Shown piece by piece: positions 46,145 to 58,300 of a stretch of 64,000 nucleotides of DNA. Origin of the DNA: Tilletiopsis washingtonensis (taxonomy: Eukaryota > Basidiomycota > Exobasidiomycetes > Entylomatales). Positions within the stretch are counted from its first letter, which is position 1. Every line of letters starts with the position of its first letter. A program made the position numbers and the translations under genes. The stretch spans positions 215,844-279,843 of the forward strand of contig NW_020312009.1 of the NCBI RefSeq assembly GCF_003144115.1, read 5' to 3'. The notes below the pieces were generated by a model. It was not told the DNA's origin. It was given only the letters and a program-made list of their open reading frames with translations, and searched no databases.

Positions 46145-47223
46145 GTGCGTGGAGCAAGCGTCGAAGGCCGACGGCACAGACGATCGCACTGGCGGGCGGC
46201 CGCGAGGAGGTGGAGCTCCGGAACGTGAGCGCGCCAACCAAGCGCGACGCGTCCCAAGACAAGCTCGAGCTGGCGCAGAAGTGCGCGAGTCGCAGGCAAC
46301 GGCGTAGGCAGCGCACAGAAGAAGCCGGCAGCGAGTGCGATGGGTGCCGGCGGCGGCAGAGAGGAGATGAGCGGCGGAGAGGGTGTGAGGAGCGAAGGAA
46401 CAGCGCGGCAATCGGCACACGACGCAAAGGCAGCACGAGCAGCACGCGGCTCGAGGCGCGCCTCTTGTGCTGGCGCGCCTCGGCGCAGCGCGTCGCAAGC
46501 GCACCAAAATCCTGCGGCCTACATCTTCGCTCAACGCCCGTCTGCCGGGTAAAGGCCGCTCTTGGTTGCTCCGCTCCACAGAGCCAAGGCCGCCAGCCTG
46601 CTCATGTTGCTCCACACTCTCGAGAGAGCGCTGTCGTGGGTTGCGTCTAGAGGCCGGTGGTGCTGTCTGCGGCGGGTGCGCACGTGGAGGCGCGAGATGA
46701 GCTTCTGCGCGCGCCGCGCCGTGCCTGCCGCCGTCGTCTTCCAGAGGCGATGCCGCGCCAGGGGGTTGAGCAGGCTGCGGGTGCTGCGTGACCGAGAATT
46801 GACATCCTCCAGAATGAGCATGCTGCATTCCCCTGGATGCATGTCTTCGGCTGCCTGCGCAGGGCCGGCAGTCTGAATAAGAATGGGCTGTCCCGGCGCA
46901 GCGCAGAGGGCGAAGAAGGGCCACGTGGCGCGACGCTGTGGCTTCAGGTCGCACGCCGCCGCGCAAAAATCTCTCGTACGGCGGCGGCCTCTCTGCGAGG
47001 GCGCGCCTCCGGCGAAAGTCGTCCTGAAGCGGCCCTCGCGAAGACTCGACTGCGACGCCGCTGCTGCTCCAGCTCCTCATCATCGGGCACGCCGCACACT
47101 CAGCGCCAACACACTCACCCGCACACTCTCCGGCACGCTCGCACCGCCGCAGCACCCGCCGACGCCGCGCCGCGCCGAGCCCGCTTCCGCCTGCTCCGAC
47201 CCTCTTCTCTCTCTTCTCTTGCC
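46145..47223. other. Divergent intergenic region, UBP12 / GAR1
   Basis: About 1080 bases containing both promoters and 5' leaders. The minus-strand frame of UBP12 remains open far upstream, but the ATG at 46144 gives the expected Ser-rich start. The last 150 bases before GAR1 are C/A- and pyrimidine-rich, as in fungal ribosome-biogenesis promoters. Confidence 0.5.
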
Positions 47224-48163
47224 ATGTCCTTCCGCGGCGCTCCTCGCGGCGGCCGCGGCGGCTTCGGCGGTGACCGGGGTGGCCGCGGCGGCGGTCGTGG
47301 AGGCTACGGCGGCGGCGGCCGCGGCGGCTACGCCAACGCCGGCCCGCCGGAGCATGTGCTGCCCATGGGCAGCTTCGTGCACGCCGTCGAGGGCGAGATG
47401 CTGTGCCAGAGCACCGACGCCAAGGTGGTGCCGTACTTCAACGCACCCATCTAGTGAGTGTCAGGTCTCGCATGGCATAGCTGGAGCGGCTGCGATGCGG
47501 TGGCAGGCGGTGCGGAGAGGAGCGAGAGGCTGCCGCGAAGATTGCGGTGTCAGGCAAGGCGGGAGATGAATAGCAGCGCGACTGCCAGACTGGCGCAGAG
47601 GACCAGCACCAGACAGCTGCTGATGCGCCGTGTGTGTGTGCAGCCTTGCGAACAAGTCGCAGATCGGCAAGGTCGACGAGATTCTCGGCCCGATCAACGA
47701 GGTGTACTTCACCATCAAGATGGACGCCGGCATGGTCGCCTCGAGCTTCAAGAAGGACGACGCCGTGTACATTGCGCCCGACAAGCTGCTGCCCATCGAG
47801 CGCTTCCTGCCGAAGCCGAAGAGCGCAACACGGGGTGAGTGGGATGTCATGCGCTGCTGCAACCGCTGCGTAGAGGCGTCGTTGCCTGCAGCAGCAGGCG
47901 GCTTCCAGATTCGCAGCTCACACTCCTCCGCAGGTGCCAAGCGCGGCGGTGCTCGCGGCGGAGCAGCACGGGGCGGACGGGGCGGCTTCGGTGCGCCGCG
48001 CGGCCGTGGAGGCTTCGGTGCCGGGCGGGGCGCACCTCGCGGCGGGCGTGGTGGCTTCGGCGACCGCGGCGGGCGCGGCGGCGGTGGGCGAGGTGGCTTT
48101 GGCGGTGGCCGGGGTGCCCCGCGGGGCGGCGGTGGCTTCCGTGGTGGACGCGGCGGCTACTAG
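47224..48163 (+). CDS. GAR1: GAR1, H/ACA snoRNP core protein
   Basis: Component of the box H/ACA ribonucleoprotein that directs rRNA pseudouridylation in the nucleolus; 216 residues. Exons: 47224-47453, 47644-47834, 47934-48163. Glycine/arginine-rich (RGG) blocks flank the conserved core on both sides: residues 1-37 and from about 141 to the end. The core reads [52 protein letters not shown] and [14 protein letters not shown], all hallmarks of Gar1. Intron 2 separates the core from the C-terminal RGG tail exactly, so exon 3 is nearly pure GAR repeat. Introns of 190 and 99 nt are long for this window; such introns in ribosome-biogenesis genes sometimes host snoRNAs, but I see no clear snoRNA boxes. 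Confidence 0.97.
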
Positions 48164-48763
48164 AGTGCTGCAGGTGTCTCTGTGTCCCGTTTCCGTGCTC
48201 TCTGTTCTGCCATGTATACTTGATGCGCCGTTCGTTCACGCCGGTGGCTGCACGCGAGGACGGTGAGATGGCTTCGATTACAGGAGCGAGCACAGTGAGG
48301 TAGGATGCAGGGGCGTGGGCGAGCTTCGGGGTGATGAGCAAGGGATGTGGCACGGCGCAGCTCGCCGAAGAATGACGGAGCAGACGCCGAGGCGAGGTTG
48401 AACAAGGGTGTGAAGGGAAGAAGCGGACTGCGCAGTAGCGCAGCAAGACTAGTGAGCTGCAGACGGAGCGAGCAGGTGGTTGCGCAAGGACCTGTCCAGG
48501 GCGGGCGTGTCTGAACGAGCGTGTGACGCGCTGTGGAGACGGAGCGCGGCGGAGCCGGCGAGCGTGAAGAAGGGAGCAAGGAGCATGCAAGGTATGCCGC
48601 GGTGTCGGAGGGAGAGAGGATGCGATGGTGTGAGAAGGCGCGGTACGGCGAAGCAGAGGCATGCGGCAGATGCAGCGGACGAAAGGAAGGTAGGATGAGG
48701 CCGCAGCGACGTAGTCCGCTCAACGCCGACAAGGCCATTCAAGAAGTGCAGGTCGCAGCGCGC
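48164..48763. other. Intergenic between convergent genes
   Basis: About 600 bases with the 3' ends of GAR1 and the cyclin gene. CATGTATACTTGATG near 48211 is a candidate for GAR1 3'-end signals. No gene seen. Confidence 0.5.
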
Positions 48764-50797
48764 TCAGGCATCGCGCATCGCCACGTCGCGCCCTGCTGCC
48801 GGTGACGTGGCGCGGGCGTCCTGCTGAGGTGTCCGGCCGGGAGTCACTGCCGCCGAGCGTGTGTCGGCAGGGCCAAGCTCGCGCGGCAGCGTCGGGCTCT
48901 GGCCGACGCCGTAGCGCAGCAGCTCGTCCGCGTACCTGTGGATGCTGTCAGACGCGGTACGTGGCAGCTCTGGCTCCGGCACTCACCGTTGCATCTCCTC
49001 CAGCGGCACGACGAGGCGGAAGTCGTTGAGCAGAAGGAACTGCAGCTCGAGCTGGTTGAGCTCGTGCACGGGCAGGCCGCCGACCTTGGCGTAGCGCGAG
49101 TTGGTGTAGAAGACGTCGGAGAAGAACTTGCTCGCCACCGTCACGCCGGCAATGACGAGGCGGTGCACGTTGTAGCTGTCGATGGCAAAGCCACGCATGC
49201 CCGGGTGCGGCTCGGCGTCGCCCGCGCGCTCCTCTTCTGCCGAGCGGCGGGACTGCGCCGCGGCCTCGTCGCCATCTGCCGGCGGCAGGCCCGCCGCCGC
49301 GCCAGCCGGACTGCCAGTGCCGCTGCTGCCGGGCCCGGCACCAAGGCCCATGCGGCTCATGCGGTCAAAGTAGACGAGCAGCGAGAGAAAGACCTCGTTC
49401 GTCGTCGGACAGTACTTGAGGATGCGCAGCAGGTACGACTCGATGCTGATGCTCGGCACGTTGCGCGCGTGGAAGCAGAGCGTGCTGCTCGGCGTGCCGA
49501 GCGCGCCCAGCGACGCCGTCGTGATGGACGGCCGCTCTGCGCGCACGTTTGAGCTGCGTGATGCTGCTTGGCCGTCTTCGACGCGCAGCGTCGCAGCTGA
49601 AGCGGCCGAGGTCGAGGCACTGGATGGCGGACGCTCCAGACCGGGCGCTGCGGGCGCGCCGTCGCTCTCTGCGCCGCTGCCAGCCAGCGCGGCGCCTGGC
49701 CGCTCCTTGCCCTTCTGCGTGCCTAGTCGCGAGCCTGAGCGGCGCCGGGCATCGTCTGCGCTGCCTGTGCCGCCCGTACTGGGCCGCAGCTCGTCATTCG
49801 CCGTCGCGATCTGGTGCAGCAGCGTGGCGAGCACGCGCAGCAGGTCCTGCGCGGGATAGTGCGCTAAGTCGAGGCGCGGCGAGGTGCGCGCAGACGACGC
49901 TGCGCCGTTGGCCAGCCGCGGAGAGGAGCGCGCCGAAGACGGAGCGACGTCGTACGAGGCTGCACTACGCGGCGAGCTGCGCGCGAGAGCCGTGGCCTCT
50001 GCAGCGATGGGGTCCATGGGCGCAGCAGCGGCGTGGCGCGGCGATGTTCGCGAAGAGCCTGCACCTGCCTCAGGCGCGTACAGGACCGAGCCACTGGCGC
50101 TGCGTCTCGGCATCGTCGCGTCGCTCTCGTGTGAGGACCAATTGTGCGCGTACGCAGCATCGAGACCTGCCTCCGCCGCTGGACTGGCAGTGCGCCGCGC
50201 CTTTGCCGCTGGCGCCGCGCTCGAAGAGCGGGACTGTTCTGGCGACGTGCCGCTCATGTCGTCGTCCTGCGAGCCAGAGCGGTGGGCACGCCAGTCTGCT
50301 GCGTTGCGGCTGCTGGACGCGGCGCTCGGGTGCGCGCTGCTATAGCTGGGCTGCGGGCTGCGCATCGCTGCGTCGCCTGGATGTGACTGTGAGAAGGGCG
50401 GGCTGGCGGGCACGCTGCGCGCCAGCATACCTGCGTCGGCAGAGGCGTAGCTGTGGTGCGGCTGCGGCTGCTGCGTCACGCGTGCCGTCGCGGCGCTACC
50501 TGCGGCTGAGCCGGAGTACATGCTCTCGCCCGCCTTTGTGAAGTGCGGCAGGCGTGCGTGTGTGGGCTGCGCGGCGGCGGCGTCGGACGAGTGTGCGAGC
50601 GCGGCGGGCGGGCTGGTGTTGCCGCTCGACGTGCCAGAGGCGCCGCTGCTGCCGGGCAGGCTGCTGTAGCGCGACGACGACGGCGACGAGCGCACGGAGC
50701 CGAGAGAGGAGGACTGCGACGAGTAGCCCGAGCGCACGGGCGGCGAGCTGGCGGGAGCAGAGAGAGCGGCGGCGACGGCGTGCTGCGACGCCGGCAT
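48764..50797 (-). CDS. PHO80-type cyclin
   Basis: Cyclin of the Pho80/Pcl6/Pcl7 class, which partners a Pho85-type CDK in phosphate, glycogen or cell-cycle control; 660 residues. Exons on the minus strand: 50797-48987 and 48935-48764. About 420 residues of Ser/Ala-rich disordered sequence precede the cyclin box: LLRVLATLLHQIATANDELR, then VPSISIESYLLRILKYCPTT, EVFLSLLVYFDRMSRMG, YNVHRLVIAGVTVASKFFSD, YAKVGGLPVHELNQLELQFL and NDFRLVVPLEEMQRYADELL. Two disordered insertions split the usual box: about 110 residues after NDELR and about 50 residues after the DRM helix. The final helix is completed across the intron. The start is the first true ATG of the frame. Confidence 0.91.
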
Positions 50798-52843
50798 GGT
50801 CCGCTGCGCCACGCGTGCGAGGACGAGGCCTGCTGCAGGTCAGGCGCTCTGCGCTGGGCGTCAGCGGCAGGCTCAGCGAAGCAGAGAGGGTGCGCTGACG
50901 TCTCTGGGCGCAGGCGTGCGTGCCGTACAGCTCGAAGCACGGCGAATGGCCGAGCAGCCAGGCAAAGGCAACTCACCACGTCAGGCCGGCGCACACGCAA
51001 GAGACGCAGACGAGCTCGGCACAGAGTGCGGCTGCAGGCGTCGAGCAGCGGTGCGAGCGCGGCACCGAGCAGAGAAGGCGGGCAGGGCCGTCTGGCTGCG
51101 AACACGGTCGCACTGGCAGAGCGGCGCAGCAGCGCAGGAGGCGCAGCGCAGGCGTGGAGGCGCGCGTCCAGAGAGGCCAGCGGCGAGCACAGCGGCGAGC
51201 TCGGTGCGGCGGGCGCTGCGGTGCGCGAGAGAGAGGGTGAGAGAGCGCGCGAGGGGGAGCGGCGCTGCAGCGGTGCGGCGGGTGCGAGCGGTGCGGAGGC
51301 GAGGAGCGAGGAGCGAGGAGCGTGTGCTGCGTCTGGGCTGCGTCCTTGCTCTGCTCTGGCGCGCGCTGCTGCCGCGGATGGAGGAGCGCTTGCGCTTGCC
51401 TTTGCGGTGCGCACGCTCGCTCGTGCAGAGAACGCAGCTGCAGCCGCTGCCCGCCTGCCTGCTTCTCGCGACGGCACGGCAGCCGTGTCCTCGTCGCGCG
51501 GCGCAACACGCCGCCGCGTACGACGGCGGCCGCGCGCCGCCGGTGCCGCCGCCGCCTCCGCCCGCCGCGCGCGTTCGTTGCGCAGCCACCATGCACCGGC
51601 CGCAGAGGCGCATCAGCGGCGCCGGCACCGAGCCCGTCCGGCCCAGCAAAATGCTCCTTGCCCCGAGAAGGCGCTCAAGGATGGGCAAAGAGGCATCGAG
51701 ACTGTGAGGCTGACAGCGAGGGTCGAGTCTCGCGGTAGAGTAGAGCTTTGAGTTCGTTCGTGTGGCTGCGCCGTGCTGCCGCTTCACCACGGCCTCGCGG
51801 CGCGCTGAAGGGGCTCCGCAGCGCAGGCAAAGGAGACCTGGGCTGGCTCGAGGCCATCGCACAGCAGACGGAAGCCGAGAGCCCTGCGTGAGGGTGCTCT
51901 GCCTCCGAGCGCTGCAGCCACGGCGTCCTCGGGGCACCCGCCGGCTGCTGTTGCTGCTCTGACGCTTGTTCGGCGCATGCCTGCATGCATGAACGATGCT
52001 CGATGGCCGGGCAGGACGGGCCGCCGGTAGCACAGCAGGACGAGCTCGACATGGCCGGGCTGCCGCAGCAGAGAGTCAGAGTGGAAGAGAGAAGCGAGGG
52101 CCAGTTTCAAGGGACTCGTTTGCCAGCACGGCACCTGGCGCTCGAGTGCTCGCAAGAGCTCCGAGCTGCAGCGCACACAAGGGTCCTGAGAGCTAACCCT
52201 TGCTCTAGGCGTCAAGAGTCACAGTGCCAGCGACGCGATCTCCTCATCGTCTTGCCGGCCTGCTCTGTCTGAGCCAAATCGCTCAGCGGGATGGCGAGCC
52301 CACCTCGTACAAACCTTGGCAGCGCGCCTGATCCGCAGCCCGCAGCCGCCCGAGCGCCATCGGCCCTCGTGTTCGGACCGCCTGCAGCTGCAAGCTCGAT
52401 AGCCGTACCATCATATTCCGCTTGAACGGCGAATTCTGAGCCCCACAAAGTCCTCGCTTTGAGCGAGCCAAGGCGCGGAAGACCCGTTCGAGAGCACACC
52501 AGCCCAAGGGCCACGCGGTGCAGGCGGTGCTGCCGCTACGCCTCAGCCTCGTGCTCGGGCCTCTCCTCGCATGCCCCGCGGGGAGCGCCGATGCAGGATT
52601 CTGATCGCCGTGGAGAGCATGAAGCGCTCCTGGACGGCGCAAGAGGCCAATGCGGCGCACACGGATTCGAGCAGGCACGCTGCTGTTGTGCGTGTGATGT
52701 CCAAGAAGGGTCCATCACTGTTGCTTCAAGGCAGGCTTGGGCGTCACGGCGGCAGGGCCGTGACAGTTGTCTCATGGATGACATATCAAAGGAGTCGTGC
52801 GAGCGCGAGAAACGGGACAGCGGGATATTAGAGTGCGCTACAT
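50798..52843. other. Long intergenic region upstream of the cyclin gene
   Basis: About 2 kb. The left part is extremely GC-rich with open frames on both strands but no protein-like sequence; a three-copy GAGGAGC tandem repeat lies at 51301-51321. Long upstream regions are common for regulatory cyclin genes. The minus-strand segment about 52210-52510 has an open frame with some protein-like text but no recognisable family, so it is not called. Confidence 0.5.
51301..51321. repeat. Short tandem repeat (GAGGAGC)x3
   Basis: Three perfect copies of a 7-base unit inside a purine-rich stretch upstream of the cyclin gene. A minisatellite of this size is probably slippage-prone; no function suggested. 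Confidence 0.8.
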
Positions 52844-54509
52844 CTACTGCTCCGAGACGATGACCGAGGCCATGCCCATGCTGAGGAGGCACCCGGCGTG
52901 AGCAAAAGCATGGCAGAGCAGGCACGGCCACGCAAGACTCACCCGCTGCCGACACACATGCTCGTGACGATGAGCTGCTGCTTCTCGCGCTTGGCCTGTG
53001 CGAGCGCCGTGGCGATCTGGCGCGCGCCCGTGCAGCCGAGCGGGTGGCCCATGGCAATGGCACCGCCGACGGGGTTGACTGCGCGCAGAAGCAGTCAGCC
53101 AGGCGGTCTGCAAGCCTCTGCAAGCGCGCGACTCACCCTTCTTGGGGTCGAGGCCGAGCTTCTCGACCGAATACACGGCCTGCGAGGCGAAGGCCTCGTT
53201 GATCTCGTAGATCTCAATGTCGTCCTTGCTCAGACCCGTGAGCTCGAGCACCTTGGGGATGGCAAAGGCCGGGCCGATGCTGCAGGGGCGCGTCAGCCAG
53301 CGGGTCGCACCGCATACACGCGCTCTACTCACCCCATGACGTTGGGCGCGACACCGACGGCGGCAGCCGTGACGAACTTGCCGATGATCGGCAGGCCGAG
53401 CTTCTTGGCGACCGAGCGGCGCGCCAGCAGCACGGCGGCGGCGCCGTCGGAGATCTGCGAGGCGTTGCCGGCGTGCGTCGAGCCGTTCTTGTCGAACGCC
53501 GGCTTCAGCTTAGCCAGCGACTCGGCCGTGACGCCCTCGCGGATGCCGTCGTCGGACGAGATGCTGCGCTCGTTGCCCTCGTCATCCCGGTACGTGACCG
53601 TGACGATCTCGCTGTGGGGTGAGAGGGTCAGCTCTGCCGCCACGCCTGCGCAATCAGATTCTGCGCACCTCTTGAACTTGCCCGCCTTCTGCGCGGCCAC
53701 AGCCTTGGCGTACGACTCGGCAGCGAACTTGTCCTGCTTCTCGCGCGAGACGCCGAACTGCTTGGCGACGTTCTCGGACGTGATGCCCATGGGCATCAGG
53801 CAGTCGGCGGCCTCCTCGTTCTCCATGACAGTGTCGGACATCCTGTCGCGGCGACTGTCAGCGCAGCCACAAAGCTCGAACGAGCGCAGTAGCTCACTTC
53901 TCGGGCATGACACCGGCGCCGTAGCCCATCGTCATGCTCTCAACACCGGCACCTAGACAGCACTGTCAGCTCACGCGCAGCGCGCAGACGAGCCGTTGCT
54001 GCTCACCGATGCCGATGTCGATCTGGCCCATGGCAATCTGGTTGGCGATCTGGTTGCAGGTGGCGAGGCCGGACGAGCACTGGCGGTTGAGCGTGTTCAC
54101 AGCCGTCGTGTTGGGCAGGCCGGCCCAGAGGGCACCCATGCGCGCAACAGTTGCGCCGCCGCCGGGCGGGAGCACGTTGCCTGAAGGCAGCCGCAGGTGA
54201 GCACCGGGCTTGGGCATGCAGCAGGTGTGCAGTGCAGCACTCACCGACGGCGACATCCTCGACGAGCTTGGGGTCGAGCTTGGACTGCGCCAGCACGCCC
54301 TTGATGGCGTTGCCGAGCAGCTCCTCGGGGCACGCCTGGGCGAGGCCGCCCTTCTTGGCCTTGGTGATGGGCGTGCGCAGCGCCGAGACGATGACGACTG
54401 TGTGCGGAAGGGTGAGCGAGGCTGCGGGGCATGGCTAGTGCGCAGGGCACGCACCGTCGTCGTCGTGCTTGGCGAGCACGGCGTTCTTTCCCTTGGGCAG
54501 AGCAGGCAT
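52844..54509 (-). CDS. POT1: 3-ketoacyl-CoA thiolase (POT1/ACAA1-type)
   Basis: Acetyl-CoA C-acyltransferase, the last step of fatty-acid beta-oxidation; 401 residues. Exons on the minus strand: 54509-54455, 54397-54245, 54180-54007, 53952-53898, 53842-53669, 53611-53333, 53279-53137, 53078-52943, 52880-52844. Thiolase landmarks are complete: LNRQCSSGLATCNQIANQIA (nucleophile Cys 104), GVESMTMGYG, CLMPMGITSENVA, AGNASQISDGAAAVLLARRS, NEAFASQAV, GGAIAMGHPLGCTGAR (His 356) and SMCVGSGMGMASV (Cys 386, general base). Closest by motif to peroxisomal POT1/ACAA1 rather than mitochondrial or cytosolic acetoacetyl-CoA thiolases. The N-terminus (MPALPKGKNAVLAKHDDDVV) shows no clean PTS2 and the C-terminus SEQ is not PTS1, so targeting is uncertain. 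Nine exons with uniform short introns. Confidence 0.96.
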
Positions 54510-55347
54510 GGTGGCAGGTGGGATGGGGTTTGGTGAGGTTGGTGGTGTGGTGGTGGTGGTGGCTGAGAAGGAGGCGAGGCAGCGCCGTGCACATGTGCAG
54601 GCCACGGCCACGGCGGGCCGGCGCACGCCGAAGGCACAGCAGACGTCTAGACGTTCGCGGGGTACGGCGCGGGTCGCACGGGCACGGCGCCAGTGTGCGG
54701 CCGCTGCCGAACAGAGCACGGAGAGGCGCGTGAGTGAGGAGGCGTCAGGCACCAGCCCAGCCAGCGCGCACAACGTCACTCGCTGCACGCGTGGAGGCCG
54801 GGCAACGCAGAGGCGCGCCGCCAGTCGAGTGTCCGCACGCTGCGGAGGAGGCGCTGCGATCAGCGGCCCTCGAGCTGCTTGCGGCGCCAGCGCAGCACAG
54901 CGCCACGGCGCCGGGCGCGGCTGCGAAGCGCGCCGGAGGCCGGAGGAGCACCCTGCCCTGCCATACTCCGCGGACACCGAGCGGCGACCGCTGCTCAGGG
55001 GTGCAGCGGCAGCAACGAGGAGGGAGTGTCACGTGTGGCATTGCAGCGACGAGGCCTCGAGTATAGACAAGGTGGAGCCGACGAGGGAGCGAAGGGTCGC
55101 TCGGTCGTGGCAACCTGCCGGCGCAGCTAGAGGAGCGCACACGGCCATGCAGAATCTGGAAGGAGGAAGAGACGAAACGGACGGAGGAGGGCCTAAGACG
55201 ATGGGAAGGGGCAAAGAGGCAGATGTGCGCGACATGGAGCAGACGAGGTGGAAAAGGATGCGGAGCCTGTGCGAGAGGGAACAGCGGGATGCGAGGTGAG
55301 AGGGCGGAGAGAGAGAGGCGAGGCGAGGTCGACGTCGATGGCAAAGA
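54510..55347. other. Intergenic, upstream of thiolase
   Basis: About 840 bases between two minus-strand genes. Next to the thiolase start (54531-54562) a run of GGT/GTG triplets, i.e. CCA/CAC on the transcribed strand, probably lies in the 5' leader. No gene seen. Confidence 0.5.
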
Positions 55348-58300
55348 TCAAGCACGAGCACCCGGGCTGGGCCGGTAGCTGCCCAGCGCCTGCGTGCTCA
55401 TCGGCCGCGGGCGAGGCTGCGTGGGTCGCTGCGGCGTGTTGGCCTCCTCACTGACCGTCGTCGGCACATTGCGTGCGGCGTCGCGGCTGGCCGACACCTT
55501 GCGCGTGGGCGGCGCCGTGGTGTCGCTGGGCGGCGAGGCGACGGCGGCGGCCGCGGCGTTCGTCTGCGCGCTGTGGATGAGCTCGAGGGCGACCTGCGCC
55601 CACATGGGGTTCGGCGGCACGTCGCGCTCGATGATGGAGCGGAAGCACTTCATCCACGCCTCCTTCTGCTCGTCCGTGTCGGCAAAGAAGCTGATGCGCT
55701 CGCCGTCGGCAAACGTGATGCGGAAGGAGCGCTCGACGTGGTACGTCTCGTCGAGCTCCTCGTCGTCGTACGCCGAGCGCGCAGTGATGCGCGAGGCGCG
55801 TCCGTCCGAGGGCGTCGCCTCGCTAGGGCCCGCCGGGCTGCCGACTGGGTCCCAGCTGTCCTCGACGGCGATCGCCTTCGAGAGGTCGATCTTAATCGTG
55901 GGCCGCTTCGTGATCTCATTGTAGCCAATGAGGTGCGCGCCCTGCGCCTTGACAGGCCGTCTGCGCCAGCTCTGTGGGTGGAAGGTCAGCTTCGACATCC
56001 TCGCACGGCTCTCTGCTGGCACTCACCCGGCAGTCGCCGCCAAGCTGCGTCAGTACGCCCTCCATCCACGGCTCCGAGGCATGCCAGGCTGCATTCTGCA
56101 TGCCGCGGATGCACTCCGTCAGGTTCTCGGGCAGGAGGTTGCGCGGCACGCTCGGCATGGGCGGCAAGTAGAAGAGCTTGAGGCGGAGGGTGCCGCGCGG
56201 CGGCGACGGGCGGCCCGAGGCATCGCGCGTGCCCAGTACGGGCAGCTCAAGGACGTGGCAGCGGCCGACGCACTGCTGCGCCACGCTCTCGAACACGACG
56301 TTGCTGCGGCCAAAGGCGCCGTCGCGGTCGAGGAAGGAGAGGATCGGCTCGCGCACCTGCACGGCGACGGGCGAGTGCATCGAGACGGGCCTTGCCTTCT
56401 TGGGGCTGCTGAAGAAGCCTCGCACGCCCTTGGCCAGACTCGGGCTTGACTTCTTGCTCTCCGTCACGCTCGGTGCCGGTGCGACAGGCTCGAGCAGGTG
56501 CGGCGCGCCTTCGCGCTGCACCATGAGCGTGAGGCTGAATGCCAGGTTCTTGTGCTGGATGAGCTCGAACTCCTGCCCAATCTTGGCTGGCGCGCCGGCG
56601 CGCAGCGTGGCCGACCCTGTCTTGACGACGTGCAGGCCGTTGTCGAGCACGCAGAAGAACTTGGTCGGCCGCGTGGGCACGGGCAGCGCTGCCGGCGTGA
56701 ACGAGTCGATGAAGACGAACACCTTGCCGGCGGCCTTGCGCGGGTTCTCGCTCGCGCGGTACTCGCGCATCTCCTTGGCGTACTCGTGCATGTCCGACGG
56801 CCGGCGCAGGCGGCGCCACGCCTTGCCGCTGTCGACGTCACCCGCACGCTGTGAGTGCGAGACCTTGTCGCCCGCCACGCCCGTGAAGGCGCCGCGATCG
56901 CTGACGTGATACTTTTGCTTTGGTGTGAGGGGTCAGCCACAGCTCCTCGATCCTCGCCTGCGCGCCACTCACCTCTGCCTTGTAGATGCGGCTGATCTCC
57001 CGCTCAATGCCATTGCCGAAGCCGTACTCCATGGCCTTCGCCACGCTGGCATTGAGCAGCCTCTGGCTTTCCTGCAGGTCGTTGGTCACCGTCTCGCGGC
57101 TCTGCTCTGCCTCCGCAGGCTCGTCGTCTGCCGGCGAGATGACGCCGTCATCCTCGTGCGACAGATGCGACGAGTTGACGCTCGCCGGCGGCGACACGGC
57201 GGCCATGGCATCGCCCGTGCTGAGGCTGCGTCGCGGAGCCGGCTTGCCGTTCTTGCTGCGCCGGCGCGCGATGATGTTCTCGGCGTGCTGTGCCGGGCTC
57301 ACGGGCGTCGGCGGTGCTCCAAGGAGGGACGGGGAGAGGCGCCCAGAGCTCGTGTCGATGGGTGCCGGTGCAGGTGCGCGCAAGCTGGCGTCCTTTGCGG
57401 GCACCGCCGGCTGCGCGCTCTCGGGCTCCACGCTGTCCTCGCGATCGAACCAGGTGGCCGCAGCAGCGGGAGCGGGCGGTGTGCGCTCGCCCACCGATGC
57501 AGCGTGCTGAGCCTGCTCAGCTGCGACCTCGGCACCAAGACGCTCGAGCGGGCTTGCAGCGTCGAGTTGCCGCACTGGGCTCGGAAGCGGTGCCTGGGCC
57601 GAGACGGACGCCGTAGCTGCTGCCTGCGCTTGCGAGGGCGCGGGCATGCTCGGGCGCGAGAGCGTGCTTGCAGAGAGCACGCGGTGCGTGCCAGGCTCAG
57701 AGCCGCGCGGCCGAGTCGGCAGCATCTGACTCTGCGCATGCGAGATGCCGCGCTCGTCGCCCGTCTCATTGGCCTCGGCAGTCGCCGCCAGCAGCGCCTG
57801 CGCTTGAGCCTGCTTCTCCCGCGCCACGCGCGAGAGCACGGCATCGCGCGAGATGTGCGGGCGCCCGCGCACTGAGGTCTTGCGGCGAGGTGTCGGCACC
57901 TCCGGCGACGAGTGCACAGAGTGCTCAGGCGAGCGGTTCAGTGACGAATGTGCGAGCGTCTGCGTGATGGCCTCAACAGCGTCGTCGTCCTCGTTCGGCA
58001 GGGCCTTGCTGTCCATCAGCGGGCTCCAGTTCGGGAGCGTCGGGAGGCCTGCGACTGCCAGGCGTGCTGGCGGAGCGGCAGCCACCGGAAGGACGGGCAG
58101 CGGCTTGCGGCCGGCCTGTGCCGCCTCTGTCCGTGCAGGCGAAGCGAGTGAGTGAGCGACCTCGAGCGCGCTGTCGTCGCTGTCTTGCCGCTCGTGGATG
58201 GAAGCCTCGAAGCTGTGCGCAGGTGCGAGAGCATGCACGTCGCGGAGGTTGTCGACGGGCGACTTCGGCGTGGCGGGAGGCTCGGCAAGCTGAACGGTCG

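Noticed and set aside
45152-47155. Very long N-terminal extension of the deubiquitinase up to 47155
   Set aside because: The frame is open but the ATG at 46144 begins a normal Ser-rich N-terminus; the region above it is promoter shared with GAR1.
47454-47643. snoRNA inside the first GAR1 intron
   Set aside because: The intron is long for this genome, but no convincing C/D or H/ACA box pair with supporting stems could be made out.
52212-52514. Minus-strand ORF with some protein-like text
   Set aside because: No start context, no splice partners, no recognisable family; left as intergenic.
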